NCBI RefSeq assembly: GCF_007954625.1
Contig: NZ_CP042420.1
Span: 1,066,501-1,130,500, forward strand
Length of the DNA stretch: 64,000 nucleotides
DNA from: Leuconostoc lactis
GTDB taxonomy: Bacteria > Bacillota > Bacilli > Lactobacillales > Lactobacillaceae
Direction: 5' to 3'
Below are positions 44,881 to 54,609 of this stretch, piece by piece; position 1 is the first letter of the stretch; each line of letters begins with the position of its first letter. Below the pieces are notes generated by a model. That model worked only from the letters and a program-made list of their open reading frames with translations, did not search any database and was not told the origin of the DNA. The position numbers and the translations under genes are program-made.

Positions 44881-45012
44881 ATGTGATGGTCAGTCAAAGC
44901 AATACGTTAAAAATATATCAGCCTTTTGATAATACTGGTCGATATCGCTTGTATTGTCTTGATTTATGGTAAAATAGGTAGGTATATAGTGCAAAATAAT
45001 CTGAGGGCATTT

Positions 45013-45627
45013 ATGGCGATTCATTATCCTGCTGGTATTCGACGTACCGCAACAGCAGCCAATCAAGTTCGGGTTGGGAAGACAACTAAAAAGGCCTTAA
45101 CGTTTGGTAAACGTGGCATGGGGTTAGAAGAAGAGATTAACCTCGCAAATGCCTATTACTTAGCGAACAAGCTGGCTGTCATACATAAAAAGCCAACCCC
45201 AATTACGATTGTGAAAGTGGACTATCCCGCTCGTGCTGCCGCCAAGATTACCGAGGCTTATTTTAAGCAAGCATCGACAACTGATTATAACGGTGTATAT
45301 CAGGGTCGGTATCTTGATTTTGATGCGAAAGAGACAAAAAATAAGACGTCTTTTCCGTTGAAAAATTTTCATGAACATCAAATTGTGCATTTGGCACAAG
45401 TGTTGGCACAAAATGGGATCGGCTTTGTTTTAATTAAGTTTACAACGTTAGATGAAACTTACGTCTATCCGGCCAGATACTTAATTGAACAGTGGCAACG
45501 CCTGCAAGGTAAACAATCAATTCCGTATCAAGCAATCGTGCGTGATGGTTTTAGAGTCCCACACAGCCTGAACCCCAGTTTGGATTATTTAAAAGCAGTT
45601 GACCAATATTTTCAACAGCTAGACTAA
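45013..45627 (+). CDS. recU: Holliday junction resolvase RecU
   Basis: The product is a 204-residue endonuclease that resolves recombination intermediates and aids chromosome segregation. It shows FGKRGMGLEEEINLANAYYL, the catalytic YQGRYLDFDAKET and FPLKNFHEHQIVHL. ATG 45013 was chosen (GAGGG 7 nt upstream; MAIHYPAG matches the family start); the frame is open further up. TAAAAT at about 44968 may be its -10. It is followed by pbp1A after 24 bp, the usual recU-ponA pair. Confidence 0.94.
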   Translation: MAIHYPAGIRRTATAANQVRVGKTTKKALTFGKRGMGLEEEINLANAYYLANKLAVIHKKPTPITIVKVDYPARAAAKITEAYFKQASTTDYNGVYQGRYLDFDAKETKNKTSFPLKNFHEHQIVHLAQVLAQNGIGFVLIKFTTLDETYVYPARYLIEQWQRLQGKQSIPYQAIVRDGFRVPHSLNPSLDYLKAVDQYFQQLD

Positions 45628-45651
45628 CATTTAGGAGTACGCCCAATAATT

Positions 45652-47844
45652 ATGGCAAATGATAACCAATGGTCACGTGTGAATCGTAATCAAAATTTGT
45701 ATGATAATCATCCTGCAACTGAGCCCCCAACGATTCCTCCGCATCACGACAAAAGGGGTGGAACGGGCGGTTCAAAGCCACCAAAGAAGCGTAAATCTTG
45801 GCGACGGATCCTCTTAACCGTCTTTTTATGGCTCTTAACCTTAGGGTTTATCGGAGCACTAGCAGGTGCAGCCGTCTTCTTTACTTATGCGAATGAAGCG
45901 CCTAATATCACTGAATCAAACTTAGCCTCTGAAAATTCCAGCGCGGTTTATGACGATCAAGGTAATCCGATTTGGAAATTATCAACGGTGCAACGGAATT
46001 ACGCAAATTCTAATGAAATTCCGAAAACCTTAAAAGAAGCGGTGGTGTCGATTGAAGATCGGCGCTTCTATAAACACGGTGGTGTTGATCCCATTCGAAT
46101 TGCCGGTGCTGCTTTAGCTAACTTACGTGGTTCAGCATTAGGGATGCAGGGTGGGTCAACCTTAACCCAGCAACTGGTGAAATTATCAGTGTTTAGTACC
46201 TCAACTGCTGATCAGACCTTAAAGCGTAAAGCGCAAGAAGCCTGGTTAGCTATGCGGGTGGAAAAGAATTTCTCAAAAGATGAAATCCTCACTTTCTATA
46301 TGAACAAAGTGTACATGGGACATGGCATTTCTGGGATGAAAACGGCGGCTGAATATTTTTATGGGAAGCCGTTAACTGAACTTTCTTTGCCACAACTGGC
46401 TTTGCTTGCGGGGATGCCACAATCACCAACAAACTATGATCCGTACCTGAAAGATACGACGGCTGCTAAGACTCGTCGTGATACGGTCCTAGATGCAATG
46501 GTGAAGTATGGCGCTATTAGCCAAAAGCAAGCCGATGATGCCAAGAAAGTGCCGATTAGTGATGGCCTACAAGATATCACAGCTAAGACACAAATGGCCA
46601 ATGCTGGTCGTAAAACCGTTGATGGTTACGTACAATCTGCGCTTATTGAAGCCAAGGCATTGGGGTATGACACGTCAAAACCTGGTCTCAAGATTTATAC
46701 GAATTTAGATTCTGATTTGCAACAAAAGATGTATGATTTAGCCAATGGCAATTCAATTGCTTTTCCATCAAAGAATACGCAAATCGGGGCGACAATGACT
46801 GATCCGAATAACGGACATATCGTGGCGCAAATTGGTGGTCGTAATCAAGACATTCTTTTTGGGACGAACCACGCGACTTTGACTGGTCGCTCATCTGGTT
46901 CATCCATTAAACCGTTGTTGGACTATGGCCCAGCCATTGAGTATCTCAACTGGCCGACTTATCGGACAGTTGAAGATAAAAAGTATAAGTACCCTGGGAC
47001 AAATCATGATGTCACGGATTGGGATGGGAAATACATGGGCAACATCACCATGCGTACTGCTTTAACCCAATCACGAAACATTCCTGCCGTACATGCCTTG
47101 GAAGAAGTTGGTGGTGAAAATGCTTCTAAGTTTATGAGTGCGATGGGTATTCAATTGAATAAGATCCCTGGTGGTCAAGATGCGATTGGTATGTCACTGT
47201 CAACAGTTCAAGAAGCCGGTGCGTTTGGGGCTATCGCCAATGGTGGTACGTACTACAAACCAACCTATATTTCAAAGGTTGTGACTGCGGATGGGACGAC
47301 CCATAACTACAGTGTGTCGGGTAAGCGGGCAATGAAGCCAAGTACGGCCTTTATGTTGACTGACATGATGAAGGGCGTCATTAAGCCAAATGCGACGGCG
47401 GCTGATGCGATGATTCCTGGCCTACATCAAGCCGGTAAGTCTGGTTTAGTTGGTTTCGGTCCAGGAGAACAAATGCCGGATCGTGCCATTAAAGATGCTT
47501 GGTTTACTGGTTTCACAAGATCTTATGTCTTGTCAGTATGGACTGGGTATGATGACAATTCTCAAGGTTATATTCCTTGGACATACCAAGATTTGCCAGC
47601 ACAATACTATCAAAAGGTGATGTCATATGCGATGCAAAACAAGCCGAACTCGGATTGGAAGATGCCGGATACGGTCACACCAAAAATCAATGGTAACATT
47701 GTGGAATATGAAGTGAAAAATGCGAAGTGGAGTAATGGTGGTTTGCCAACGGTGACATCTGCATCACAGTCTGGCGAAACACCAAGTGAAGCTGGTATTC
47801 CAGCTGGCGCTGCCTCGGTTGGTTCGTCAAACAGCAACAACTAG
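45652..47844 (+). CDS. pbp1A: Class A penicillin-binding protein 1A
   Basis: The product is a 730-residue bifunctional peptidoglycan synthase. It has a cytoplasmic basic tail (1-50), a membrane helix (about 52-78), a GT51 transglycosylase domain (EDRRFYKHGGVDPIRI with catalytic Glu, GGSTLTQQLVKLS, RKAQEAWLAMRVEKNFSK) and a transpeptidase domain with SSIK (GSSIKPLLDYG), SRN (TQSRNIPAVHAL) and a KSG box (GKSGLVGFG). The AGGAG is 14 nt from ATG 45652; ATA 45646 is at 8 nt in frame. Confidence 0.95.
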   Translation: MANDNQWSRVNRNQNLYDNHPATEPPTIPPHHDKRGGTGGSKPPKKRKSWRRILLTVFLWLLTLGFIGALAGAAVFFTYANEAPNITESNLASENSSAVYDDQGNPIWKLSTVQRNYANSNEIPKTLKEAVVSIEDRRFYKHGGVDPIRIAGAALANLRGSALGMQGGSTLTQQLVKLSVFSTSTADQTLKRKAQEAWLAMRVEKNFSKDEILTFYMNKVYMGHGISGMKTAAEYFYGKPLTELSLPQLALLAGMPQSPTNYDPYLKDTTAAKTRRDTVLDAMVKYGAISQKQADDAKKVPISDGLQDITAKTQMANAGRKTVDGYVQSALIEAKALGYDTSKPGLKIYTNLDSDLQQKMYDLANGNSIAFPSKNTQIGATMTDPNNGHIVAQIGGRNQDILFGTNHATLTGRSSGSSIKPLLDYGPAIEYLNWPTYRTVEDKKYKYPGTNHDVTDWDGKYMGNITMRTALTQSRNIPAVHALEEVGGENASKFMSAMGIQLNKIPGGQDAIGMSLSTVQEAGAFGAIANGGTYYKPTYISKVVTADGTTHNYSVSGKRAMKPSTAFMLTDMMKGVIKPNATAADAMIPGLHQAGKSGLVGFGPGEQMPDRAIKDAWFTGFTRSYVLSVWTGYDDNSQGYIPWTYQDLPAQYYQKVMSYAMQNKPNSDWKMPDTVTPKINGNIVEYEVKNAKWSNGGLPTVTSASQSGETPSEAGIPAGAASVGSSNSNN

Positions 47845-47848
47845 TATC

Positions 47849-47880
47849 AAAAAAACTTGCGTGAGCAGGTTTTTTATTTT
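47849..47880 (+). terminator. Terminator of the recU-pbp1A operon
   Basis: Stem AAAAAAC(T)TGC / GCA(G)GTTTTTT with loop GTGA followed by further Ts. Confidence 0.82.
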
Positions 47881-47891
47881 AGAGAGGGTTT

Positions 47892-48464
47892 ATGTCAAGA
47901 TTATGGGTAACAGGCTATCGTAGCTATGAAATCGGTACATTTGGTGAAAAAGACCCCAAAATTACGGTGGTAAAATACGCCCTGGAACAAGTGATCCGTC
48001 AGCAACTCGATCTGGGATTGGAATGGGTGATTACTGGTGGCCAACTGGGGGTGGAACAGTGGAGTGTGGCTGTCGCACTGAGTCTGAAAGCAGAATTTCC
48101 CCAATTAAAAGTGGCGATGATGTATCCATTTCAACAATTTGGGCAACAATGGCAAGAAAATAATCAAGCGCAGTTGCGGCAATTAGCAGCACAGTGTGAT
48201 TTTGTGGATAGCGTTTCGCAAGCGCCATATCAAGGGCCGCAACAATTAAAGAATTACCAAAAATTTATGCTATCGCATACGGATGCCGCGCTGTTAGTTT
48301 ACGATCCGGATTTTGAAGGTAAAACACGGTATGACTTACAAGCTATTGAGCAGCAACAAGCCACCATGCCATATCCATTAACGACGATTGATATGTATAG
48401 CTTGCAAGAATATGCGACCGAATATGAAGAGAAATTGGCCGAAAATCAAGCATTTCCAGAATAG
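47892..48464 (+). CDS. ypsA: YpsA family protein (DUF1273, SLOG superfamily)
   Basis: The product is 190 residues, starting [20 protein letters not shown] and containing [14 protein letters not shown] (glycine-rich nucleotide loop) and [18 protein letters not shown]. YpsA of B. subtilis belongs to the SLOG Rossmann-like group and affects cell division. Its position next to gpsB is conserved. AGAGAGGG precedes the ATG. Confidence 0.88.
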   Translation: MSRLWVTGYRSYEIGTFGEKDPKITVVKYALEQVIRQQLDLGLEWVITGGQLGVEQWSVAVALSLKAEFPQLKVAMMYPFQQFGQQWQENNQAQLRQLAAQCDFVDSVSQAPYQGPQQLKNYQKFMLSHTDAALLVYDPDFEGKTRYDLQAIEQQQATMPYPLTTIDMYSLQEYATEYEEKLAENQAFPE

Positions 48465-48477
48465 TCATGCAATTTTC

Positions 48478-48506
48478 TTGTCAATGACGCGTTTTATTGG
48501 TAATAT
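48478..48506 (+). promoter_or_regulatory. gpsB promoter
   Basis: TTGTCA (48478-48483), 17-bp spacer, TAATAT (48501-48506), 35 bp before the GTG start. Confidence 0.75.
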
Positions 48507-48540
48507 AGATTAAGTAAAAAAATAAATGAGGTGTGCACTT

Positions 48541-48933
48541 GTGGAACAAGTAAAATACACGCAAAAAGACATTTTAGAGCGCGTTTTTAAGCAAAAGCGT
48601 ATGGGTGTTGGTTATGACCCAGCAGACGTGGACAGTTTCTTGGATGACATCATCAAAGATTACGGTGCCTTCACTGGTCGTATTGAACAGTTGCAAGGTG
48701 AAGTTGCCCGTTTGCAAACAGCCTTGAAGGCTTCGCAAGAACAACTTGTCGCATTGAAGCAACAAGCTGCTGTACAACCTGCACAACCGGTTACACCAGA
48801 AGCACCTGTCGCTGTTGAAGCAACTGTTGTTGAATCACCAAAGGCTGAACAAGTGGTGACAAACCTTGATTTGATCAAGCGTGTTGCTAACTTGGAACGT
48901 GCCGTCTTTGGTCCAGGGGCAGAAAACCTTTAA
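48541..48933 (+). CDS. gpsB: Cell division protein GpsB
   Basis: The product is 130 residues with a DivIVA-like N-terminal domain (KYTQKDILERVFKQKRMGVGYDPADVDSFLDDIIKDY), a coiled coil, a Pro/Ala/Val linker (about 80-108) and the C-terminal trimerisation helix LIKRVANLERAVFG. GpsB coordinates septal and lateral wall synthesis by binding PBPs; pbp1A lies nearby. The start is GTG with GAGG 9 nt upstream; an ATG 15 bp earlier lacks a Shine-Dalgarno. Confidence 0.93.
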   Translation: MEQVKYTQKDILERVFKQKRMGVGYDPADVDSFLDDIIKDYGAFTGRIEQLQGEVARLQTALKASQEQLVALKQQAAVQPAQPVTPEAPVAVEATVVESPKAEQVVTNLDLIKRVANLERAVFGPGAENL

Positions 48934-48979
48934 ATCGTCAGAATTACAGACGATTATCATCATGAATGATTATTTTTTT

Positions 48980-49392
48980 GTAAGCATTGGGTAATTGCGC
49001 GTTATATTTCTAACGTGAGGAAGGTCCATGCTCGCACAACCTGTGATGGTTGTAGTGTTTGTGCTGGGATAAAGAATAAACCCAGGGGCAGTAATGTCAC
49101 GGCGGTCGAACAGGCTAAGGCTTAGGCTATGTCTTAATAGGCTCGAAGGTGCCATAGAAACGTATACGTTAGTGAAAGCTAGCGTTTGAGACGAGGTAAA
49201 CCCCGCAAGCGGGCAACCCAAACTTTTGGTAGGGGCGGCTAATCTAGCGAACTGAAGCGATGGTTGGTATGGTTTGGCGACAAACTTAGATAGATGATTA
49301 CCGAAGGTGATATGTACCTGCATATCACTGGAACAAAACATGGCCTATAGATGCTTACATCAGGTGACGTCACATTGTGGCGTCTTTTTTTG
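48980..49392 (+). ncRNA. rnpB: RNase P RNA (type B), with terminator
   Basis: The conserved CR I element reads GTGAGGAAGGTCCATGCTCGCAC (49014 on; GGTC in place of AGTC). Further matches are CCGCAAGCGGGCAACCCAAACTTTTGGTAGGGG around 49200 (given here as separate conserved CR IV parts) and AGATGATTACCG (49291) with CTGGAACAAAACATGGC at the end. P1 pairs GTAAGCAT (48980) with ATGCTTAC (49351). A terminator GACGTCAC / GTGGCGTC plus T run ends at 49392. It follows gpsB as in other Firmicutes. Confidence 0.95.
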
Positions 49393-49446
49393 TATACAAA
49401 AATAGTGGCAATATACAGGATATGGTTGCATATCACTAAAAAATCA

Positions 49447-49475
49447 TTGCATAAAAATTCATATCGGGTTATGAT
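49447..49475 (+). promoter_or_regulatory. Promoter of the GlnH-GlnP gene
   Basis: TTGCAT (49447-49452), 17-bp spacer, TATGAT (49470-49475), 34 bp before the start codon. Confidence 0.7.
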
Positions 49476-49508
49476 TAGTTACGTTAATTGTTGATGGGAG
49501 ATTTAAAT

Positions 49509-50984
49509 ATGAAATTTAAACAGATGAAGCGGATGCTAATGGTTTTAGTTAGCGTGATGTTGCTGATACCAACGTTGTTGGTCTTTGTGCCAAAAGCGCA
49601 TGCGGATGACACGGATGCAACTTATGCCAAAATTAAAAAGAACGGTGTCTTAGTTGTCGGGATGTCAGCTGATTATGCACCGTTTGAATTTCACACGACA
49701 ATCAATGGTCGTGATGAAATTGTCGGTTTTGAAGTTGCCATGGCCAAGCAACTCGCCAAAGATTTAGGCGTTAAGATGCAAATCAAGGAAATGGGCTTTG
49801 ATGGCTTAATCGGCGCGTTGCAAACGGGTAAGATTGACGTCATTGTTTCTGGTATCAATGCGACGCCAGAACGTGAACAGGTGGTGGCCTTTTCAAAACC
49901 TTATATGTCACCAAAACAAACGGTGTTGATTCTCAAGAAAAATGCCCCACAGTTTACGACTGATGTGAGTTCTTTTGCTGGTAAGAAGGTTGGGGCGCAA
50001 CGCCAGACAACCCAAGAAACATTTGTGCAAGAGAATATGCCAAATTCAAAGTTGGTTAGTTTGCAAAAAGTACCTGATCTCGTGTCACAATTGTCTACAG
50101 GTAAGATTGCCGGTATTGTCTTAAATGATCCAATTTCAGAAGCGTATGCGCAGCAAAATAAAGCCTTAGCGGTTATTTATCCAAAACCAAACGAATCTGA
50201 AGGGGCGGTTTCTATCGCCATGCCAAAGAATTCGCCAGTTTTGCAAGCCAAAATCAACACTGCAATTGATCAAATGGTCTCTTCTGGTCAACTCAATAAA
50301 TTCAAAAAAGAAGCTAACACGTTGATGTTTGCCAAGCAATCATTCTGGGCAAAGTATGGTAACTTGTTTGTCAAGGGGACTTTGATCACACTGGCCTTAG
50401 CAGCAGTTGCCGTCATTATCGGGGTTGTTTTGGGAACGATTTTAGCACTCTTTAAGTTGTCACCAAACTTTATTTTAAGAGTGATTGGTAATGTTTACGT
50501 TGAATATGTTCGTGGGACACCATTGTTGGTCCAAGCGTTCATGGTCTTCTTCGGGACACAAGTGATTGGCTTAAACTTATCAGCATTTGCCGCCGGTTCA
50601 CTGGCAATGGGCTTGAATTCAGCTGCGTATGTTGCCGAAATTATTCGTTCCGGTATTAACTCGATTGATGGTGGCCAAACAGAAGCCGCAAGGTCGCTTG
50701 GTCTGTCAAAGCGCAAAACGATGCGTTTCATCGTCTTACCACAAGCGGTTAAGAATATCTTACCTGCTTTGGGAAACGAGTTTGTCACAGTCATTAAGGA
50801 AGGTTCTGTGGTATCCGTCATCGGTGTTGGCGAATTGATGTTCCAAACAGGGGTGGTACAAGGGGCTAGCTTTAAGCCATTCTTCCCACTTTTGATTGCT
50901 TCATTCATTTACTTTGTATTAACCTTTACGATTAGTCGTGCTCTAGGTTATGCTGAAAAGCGTATGGCACGTACCAGTCGCTAA
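49509..50984 (+). CDS. Fused substrate-binding/permease protein of a polar amino acid ABC transporter (GlnH-GlnP type)
   Basis: The product is 491 residues: signal peptide (about 1-32, ending AHA), a type 3 periplasmic binding domain (NGVLVVGMSADYAPFEF, then GFEVAMAKQLAKDLG; about 38-275), and a permease domain with about five helices and the EAA loop QTEAARSLGLSKRKTMRFIVLPQA (about 420). It resembles the GlnP transporters of lactic acid bacteria for Gln/Glu but has one binding domain. No ATPase is adjacent. GGGAG precedes the ATG. Confidence 0.93.
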   Translation: MKFKQMKRMLMVLVSVMLLIPTLLVFVPKAHADDTDATYAKIKKNGVLVVGMSADYAPFEFHTTINGRDEIVGFEVAMAKQLAKDLGVKMQIKEMGFDGLIGALQTGKIDVIVSGINATPEREQVVAFSKPYMSPKQTVLILKKNAPQFTTDVSSFAGKKVGAQRQTTQETFVQENMPNSKLVSLQKVPDLVSQLSTGKIAGIVLNDPISEAYAQQNKALAVIYPKPNESEGAVSIAMPKNSPVLQAKINTAIDQMVSSGQLNKFKKEANTLMFAKQSFWAKYGNLFVKGTLITLALAAVAVIIGVVLGTILALFKLSPNFILRVIGNVYVEYVRGTPLLVQAFMVFFGTQVIGLNLSAFAAGSLAMGLNSAAYVAEIIRSGINSIDGGQTEAARSLGLSKRKTMRFIVLPQAVKNILPALGNEFVTVIKEGSVVSVIGVGELMFQTGVVQGASFKPFFPLLIASFIYFVLTFTISRALGYAEKRMARTSR

Positions 50985-50989
50985 TGTGC

Positions 50990-51022
50990 AAAACGGTTTG
51001 ACAAAATGTCAAACCGTTTTTT
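50990..51022 (+). terminator. Terminator of the GlnH-GlnP gene
   Basis: Perfect 14-bp stem AAAACGGTTTGACA / TGTCAAACCGTTTT with loop AAA and two more Ts. Confidence 0.92.
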
Positions 51023-51062
51023 GATTGCAAGATAGAAAACGAATATTCAGGTTTTGATGTTA

Positions 51063-51076
51063 TGGAAACGCTTACA
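51063..51076. promoter_or_regulatory. cre-like site upstream of the purE PurBoxes
   Basis: TGGAAACGCTTACA matches the CcpA operator consensus TGWAANCGNTNWCA at 13 of 14 positions. It lies 195 bp before purE and 5 bp before the first PurBox. Confidence 0.45.
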
Positions 51077-51081
51077 AAGCA

Positions 51082-51258
51082 AACGTTCGTTTATCAAGCT
51101 TAAATTAACGGTAACGTTCGTGTATAGCGAACGTTTTTTTTATTTGTGTGAATTTTCTTATTTAAAATCGTACTATTTTGCGCTTTTTTCTGTTAAATTT
51201 AAATAGCAGACGAACGAATAATTAATGTTAGATTGAATTATCGTTAAAACACGAACAA
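51082..51258 (+). promoter_or_regulatory. PurBox array and hairpin upstream of purE
   Basis: CGAAC-type boxes: AACGTTCG at 51082 and 51113 (inverted), CGAACGTT at 51128, GACGAACG near 51210, ACACGAACA at 51250. Boxes 51113-51120 and 51128-51135 form an 8-bp inverted repeat (7-nt loop) followed by eight Ts. A possible promoter TTGCGC/TAAATA (about 51178-51205) lies between. The motif matches the PurR PurBox core. Confidence 0.75.
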
Positions 51259-51269
51259 TGGAGGATATT

Positions 51270-51755
51270 ATGCCACAAGTCGCGGTAGTCATGGGATCAA
51301 CGAGTGATTGGCCAACAATGAAGCAAACAGTCAAATTATTAGAGATGTTGGGCGTCACCTATGAAAAGCATGTGATTTCAGCCCATCGCATGCCAGAGCA
51401 GTTGCAAGCCTTTGGGCAAGCAGCACAAGACAATGGGTTACAAGTGATCATTGCTGGTGCTGGTGGTGCAGCGCATTTACCTGGTATGTTAGCGGCCAAT
51501 ACGTTGGTGCCAGTTATTGGCGTACCGATGCAGTCACGGGCACTCAATGGTTTGGATTCGCTCTTGTCAATTGTGCAAATGCCAGCTGGTATTCCAGTCG
51601 CTACAGTGGCCATCGGTGAAGCCGGCGCCAAGAACGCAGCGATTTTAGCAGCGCAAATTGTCGCGCAAGGACAGCCAGCCATTTTGGCTAATTTGGTGGC
51701 GTTCCGTGCCAAGCAAACACAACAATCGATTGATAGTGAGGCTGATCTCGTATGA
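51270..51755 (+). CDS. purE: N5-carboxyaminoimidazole ribonucleotide mutase
   Basis: The product is a 161-residue class I Pur[30 protein letters not shown] (catalytic His), [15 protein letters not shown] and [22 protein letters not shown]. It moves the carboxyl group of N5-CAIR to give CAIR. ATG 51270 was chosen (GGAGG 5 nt upstream). It leads the purEKCSQLFMNH operon and overlaps purK by 4 bp. Confidence 0.97.
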   Translation: MPQVAVVMGSTSDWPTMKQTVKLLEMLGVTYEKHVISAHRMPEQLQAFGQAAQDNGLQVIIAGAGGAAHLPGMLAANTLVPVIGVPMQSRALNGLDSLLSIVQMPAGIPVATVAIGEAGAKNAAILAAQIVAQGQPAILANLVAFRAKQTQQSIDSEADLV

Positions 51756-52867
51756 CCAATCTTATTTTGCCACCGGCAACCATCGGCATTATTGGCGGTG
51801 GGCAACTTGGCCAAATGATGGCACTGGCCGCAAAGACCATGGGCTATAAAGTTGGTGTGCTTGATCCAACGGAGGCTGCACCGGCAGGTCAAGTAGCCGA
51901 TTTTCAAATCGTGGCCGCCTATGATGATCAAGCAGCAATCGATGAATTAGCTGCCCGCAGTGACGTGTTGACCTACGAATTTGAAAATGTCGACGTGACG
52001 GCACTGGCGAAACATGCTGATTTAGTGCCACAAGGGACTAAATTACTAGAAATTACCAGTAATCGTTTAACCGAAAAAACATTTATCCGTGATGTGGCGA
52101 AGGTGCCGGTTGCGCAATTTATGGCCATTCATTCCGCCAAAGAATTTGCCGATGCGATTGGTCGGATTACCTTACCAGCCATTTTAAAAACTGTCAGTGG
52201 TGGTTATGATGGCCACGGTCAGTGGTCAGTCGAGAATGAAGCAGATGTTGCAACACTACTAGCTGATTTTCCGTCAGGCACGCTGATTTTGGAACAACGC
52301 GTCCCATTTAAAAAAGAATTGAGTATCATGGTGACACGTGACGCCAATGATCACGTAGTCTTTTGGCCAATTGCTGAAAACGTCCATGTCAATCATATTT
52401 TAAAAACTAGTGCTGTCCCAGCCGTGTTAAGTGCGTCAGATACAGCCAAGATCCAACAAATCGCAACGAGTATCGCCAATAGCTTATCCTTACGTGGGGT
52501 ATTGGGCATTGAATTGTTTGTCAGTGATGATCATGTTTGGGTCAACGAACTGGCGCCACGCCCGCATAACTCAGGACATTACACCATTGAAGCAACGAAT
52601 ATTTCCCAATTTGAAGGGCATATTCGCAGTATTACTGGCTTATCACTACCAGTGATTACCGCGCAAGCCCCAGCCCTCATGCTTAATCTTTTGGGCGATG
52701 AAATCCAGCAAGCACGTGAAGATTTCGTCAATCATCCGGAATGGCATTTCCATGATTATGGCAAGGCAGCGATCAAACGCGATCGTAAAATGGGGCATAT
52801 TACGGTGATTGGTGATAATAATAGCCAGAAACTATATGAATGGAGTCAGACACATGGCCAGCGTTGA
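51752..52867 (+). CDS. purK: N5-carboxyaminoimidazole ribonucleotide synthase
   Basis: The product is a 371-residue ATP-grasp enzyme that carboxylates AIR with bicarbonate. It shows [18 protein letters not shown], the ATP-grasp glycine loop [13 protein letters not shown] and [17 protein letters not shown] near residue 270. The start overlaps purE (ATGA) and the end overlaps purC by 14 bp. Confidence 0.97.
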   Translation: MTNLILPPATIGIIGGGQLGQMMALAAKTMGYKVGVLDPTEAAPAGQVADFQIVAAYDDQAAIDELAARSDVLTYEFENVDVTALAKHADLVPQGTKLLEITSNRLTEKTFIRDVAKVPVAQFMAIHSAKEFADAIGRITLPAILKTVSGGYDGHGQWSVENEADVATLLADFPSGTLILEQRVPFKKELSIMVTRDANDHVVFWPIAENVHVNHILKTSAVPAVLSASDTAKIQQIATSIANSLSLRGVLGIELFVSDDHVWVNELAPRPHNSGHYTIEATNISQFEGHIRSITGLSLPVITAQAPALMLNLLGDEIQQAREDFVNHPEWHFHDYGKAAIKRDRKMGHITVIGDNNSQKLYEWSQTHGQR

Positions 52868-53597
52868 ATTTGAAAATCGTGAGATTACACAAGCCACTCT
52901 TAAATATACGGGTAAAGCCAAACAGGTTTATACCACCAATGACCCAGAAATTTTATGGGTGCATTATCTTGATCAAGCCACTGCTTTAAACGGTAAAGTC
53001 AAGGAAACAATCACTGGTAAAGGGGAGCTTAATAGTGCCATTAGCCAGTTATTATTTGACTATTTAACGCGACATGGGATTGACAATCACTACTTGAAGT
53101 CGATTTCAGCCACCGATGAATTGGTGACAGCCTTAGACATTTTGCCGATTGAAGTTGTGACACGTAATTATGCCTCAGGACACTTTGTCAGCAAGTTTGC
53201 TGCCACACCGATGCAAACCTTAACGCCTGTGGTGCAAGAATTTTATTTCAAGTCGGATGCGCTTGATGACCCTTTCATGAATGATTCTCAGATTTTGGCG
53301 TTGGGTCATGCGACTGCCGCTGAATTAGCCCAATTACGTCAAAAATCACAAGATGTTAACCAGTTACTCAGCGTGCTTTTTGAACAAGTTGGCATTCGCC
53401 TGGTTGATTTCAAACTGGAATTTGGCCGTACAGCCGCTGGCAAAATTGTCTTAGCCGATGAATTATCACCCGACAACATGCGTTTAGTGGATATTGCCAC
53501 TGGTAAGTCATTAGATAAAGATGTTTTCCGGCAACACACAGGTGATGTCACTGTTGGCTATCACGACGTCCTCACACGATTACAGGAAGCGATTTAA
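52854..53597 (+). CDS. purC: SAICAR synthase
   Basis: The product is a 247-residue phosphoribosylaminoimidazole-succinocarboxamide synthase that joins Asp to CAIR. It shows YTGKAKQVYTTND, GKGELNSAISQLLF, LPIEVVTRNYASG and DELSPDNMRL. ATG 52854 with GGAG upstream lies inside the end of purK. purS follows after 11 bp. Confidence 0.97.
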   Translation: MASVEFENREITQATLKYTGKAKQVYTTNDPEILWVHYLDQATALNGKVKETITGKGELNSAISQLLFDYLTRHGIDNHYLKSISATDELVTALDILPIEVVTRNYASGHFVSKFAATPMQTLTPVVQEFYFKSDALDDPFMNDSQILALGHATAAELAQLRQKSQDVNQLLSVLFEQVGIRLVDFKLEFGRTAAGKIVLADELSPDNMRLVDIATGKSLDKDVFRQHTGDVTVGYHDVLTRLQEAI

Positions 53598-53608
53598 GGA
53601 GAGAAAAA

Positions 53609-53875
53609 ATGTATTTAGCAAAGATTTATGTAACTTATAAGCCCTCAATTTTGGACCCACAAGGTGAAGTTATCAAGGCAGCCCTCCAACGTATGGATTA
53701 CGCCGGTGTTGAACAAGTAGCCCAAGGTAAGTATTTTGAAGTGAAGTTGCATGCTAAGGATGTTGATACAGCGACAGCAGAAGTTGAAAGCTTTACAGAT
53801 GCTTTGTTGATTAATCAAAATACAGAAACGTATCGCTTTGATTTGAGTTTAGTTGAAGATGAGGTGACTGCATGA
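53609..53875 (+). CDS. purS: FGAM synthase subunit PurS
   Basis: The product is an 88-residue small subunit, starting [20 protein letters not shown] with GKYFEVKL in the middle. It bridges PurL and PurQ in the three-part FGAM synthase of Gram-positives. AAGGAGAG precedes the ATG; its stop overlaps purQ by 4 bp. Confidence 0.96.
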   Translation: MYLAKIYVTYKPSILDPQGEVIKAALQRMDYAGVEQVAQGKYFEVKLHAKDVDTATAEVESFTDALLINQNTETYRFDLSLVEDEVTA

Positions 53876-54540
53876 AGGCCGCAGTAATTAGTTTTCCTGG
53901 CTCAAACTGTGATTTTGATATGCTCTATGCTTTACAAGATTTCGGTGTTGATGCGCAAATTATTTCCGCAAAAGCCAATGATTTAACTGGTTTTGATGCC
54001 ATCTTTTTGCCAGGTGGCTTTTCATATGGCGATTACTTGCGAACTGGGGCGATTGCCCGTTTTTCACCAATTATGAGTGCAGTGACGCAAGCAGCCAATG
54101 ACGGGAAGTTGATTGTTGGGATTTGCAATGGTTTCCAAATTTTAACTGAGGCTGGTTTGTTGCCAGGTCAATTATTGGTTAATGCTACCCCTGGTTTTAT
54201 CTGTGATGAAGTGCCACTCAGCATCGCTAATGCACAAACTGCCTTTACAAATGCTTATGATCCAGCAGAAACGATTATGATTCCTATTGCGCATGGTGAA
54301 GGCAATTACTATGCCGATGAAGCCACTTTGGCTCTGTTGGAAGAAAATCAACAAGTAGTCTTCCGTTATGTCGAAAATCCTAATGGGTCAGCTAACGATA
54401 TCGCTGGGATCATGAATGAACAGGGCAATGTCTTTGGCATGATGCCACACCCTGAACGGGCAGTGGATGCTGTGACTGGTAACATTGATGGTCAAAACTT
54501 CTTCAAAAGTATTCTTTCTGGTATCTTGGCACGCGCATAG
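53872..54540 (+). CDS. purQ: FGAM synthase glutaminase subunit PurQ
   Basis: The product is a 222-residue class I amidotransferase: [30 protein letters not shown], nucleophile Cys in GICNGFQIL, and HGEGNYY with [10 protein letters not shown] (His/Glu). It supplies ammonia to PurL. It is coupled to purS by ATGA. The 69-bp gap to purL is the longest inside the operon. Confidence 0.97.
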   Translation: MKAAVISFPGSNCDFDMLYALQDFGVDAQIISAKANDLTGFDAIFLPGGFSYGDYLRTGAIARFSPIMSAVTQAANDGKLIVGICNGFQILTEAGLLPGQLLVNATPGFICDEVPLSIANAQTAFTNAYDPAETIMIPIAHGEGNYYADEATLALLEENQQVVFRYVENPNGSANDIAGIMNEQGNVFGMMPHPERAVDAVTGNIDGQNFFKSILSGILARA

Positions 54541-54609
54541 ACGAGGTTGAGACAACATCGGGACATGCCGTTTGGCAATTATTGACGTTTTATTGAAAGG
54601 CAAAAAAAC

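Noticed and set aside
48934..48975. Hairpin AATCGTC/GACGATT after gpsB as a terminator
   Set aside because: No T tract follows directly; the T run lies about 20 bp away next to rnpB, so it was not called.
50985..51269. Guanine riboswitch upstream of purE, as in Bacillus
   Set aside because: No aptamer core (TTTCTACC or equivalent) is present; the region holds PurBoxes instead.
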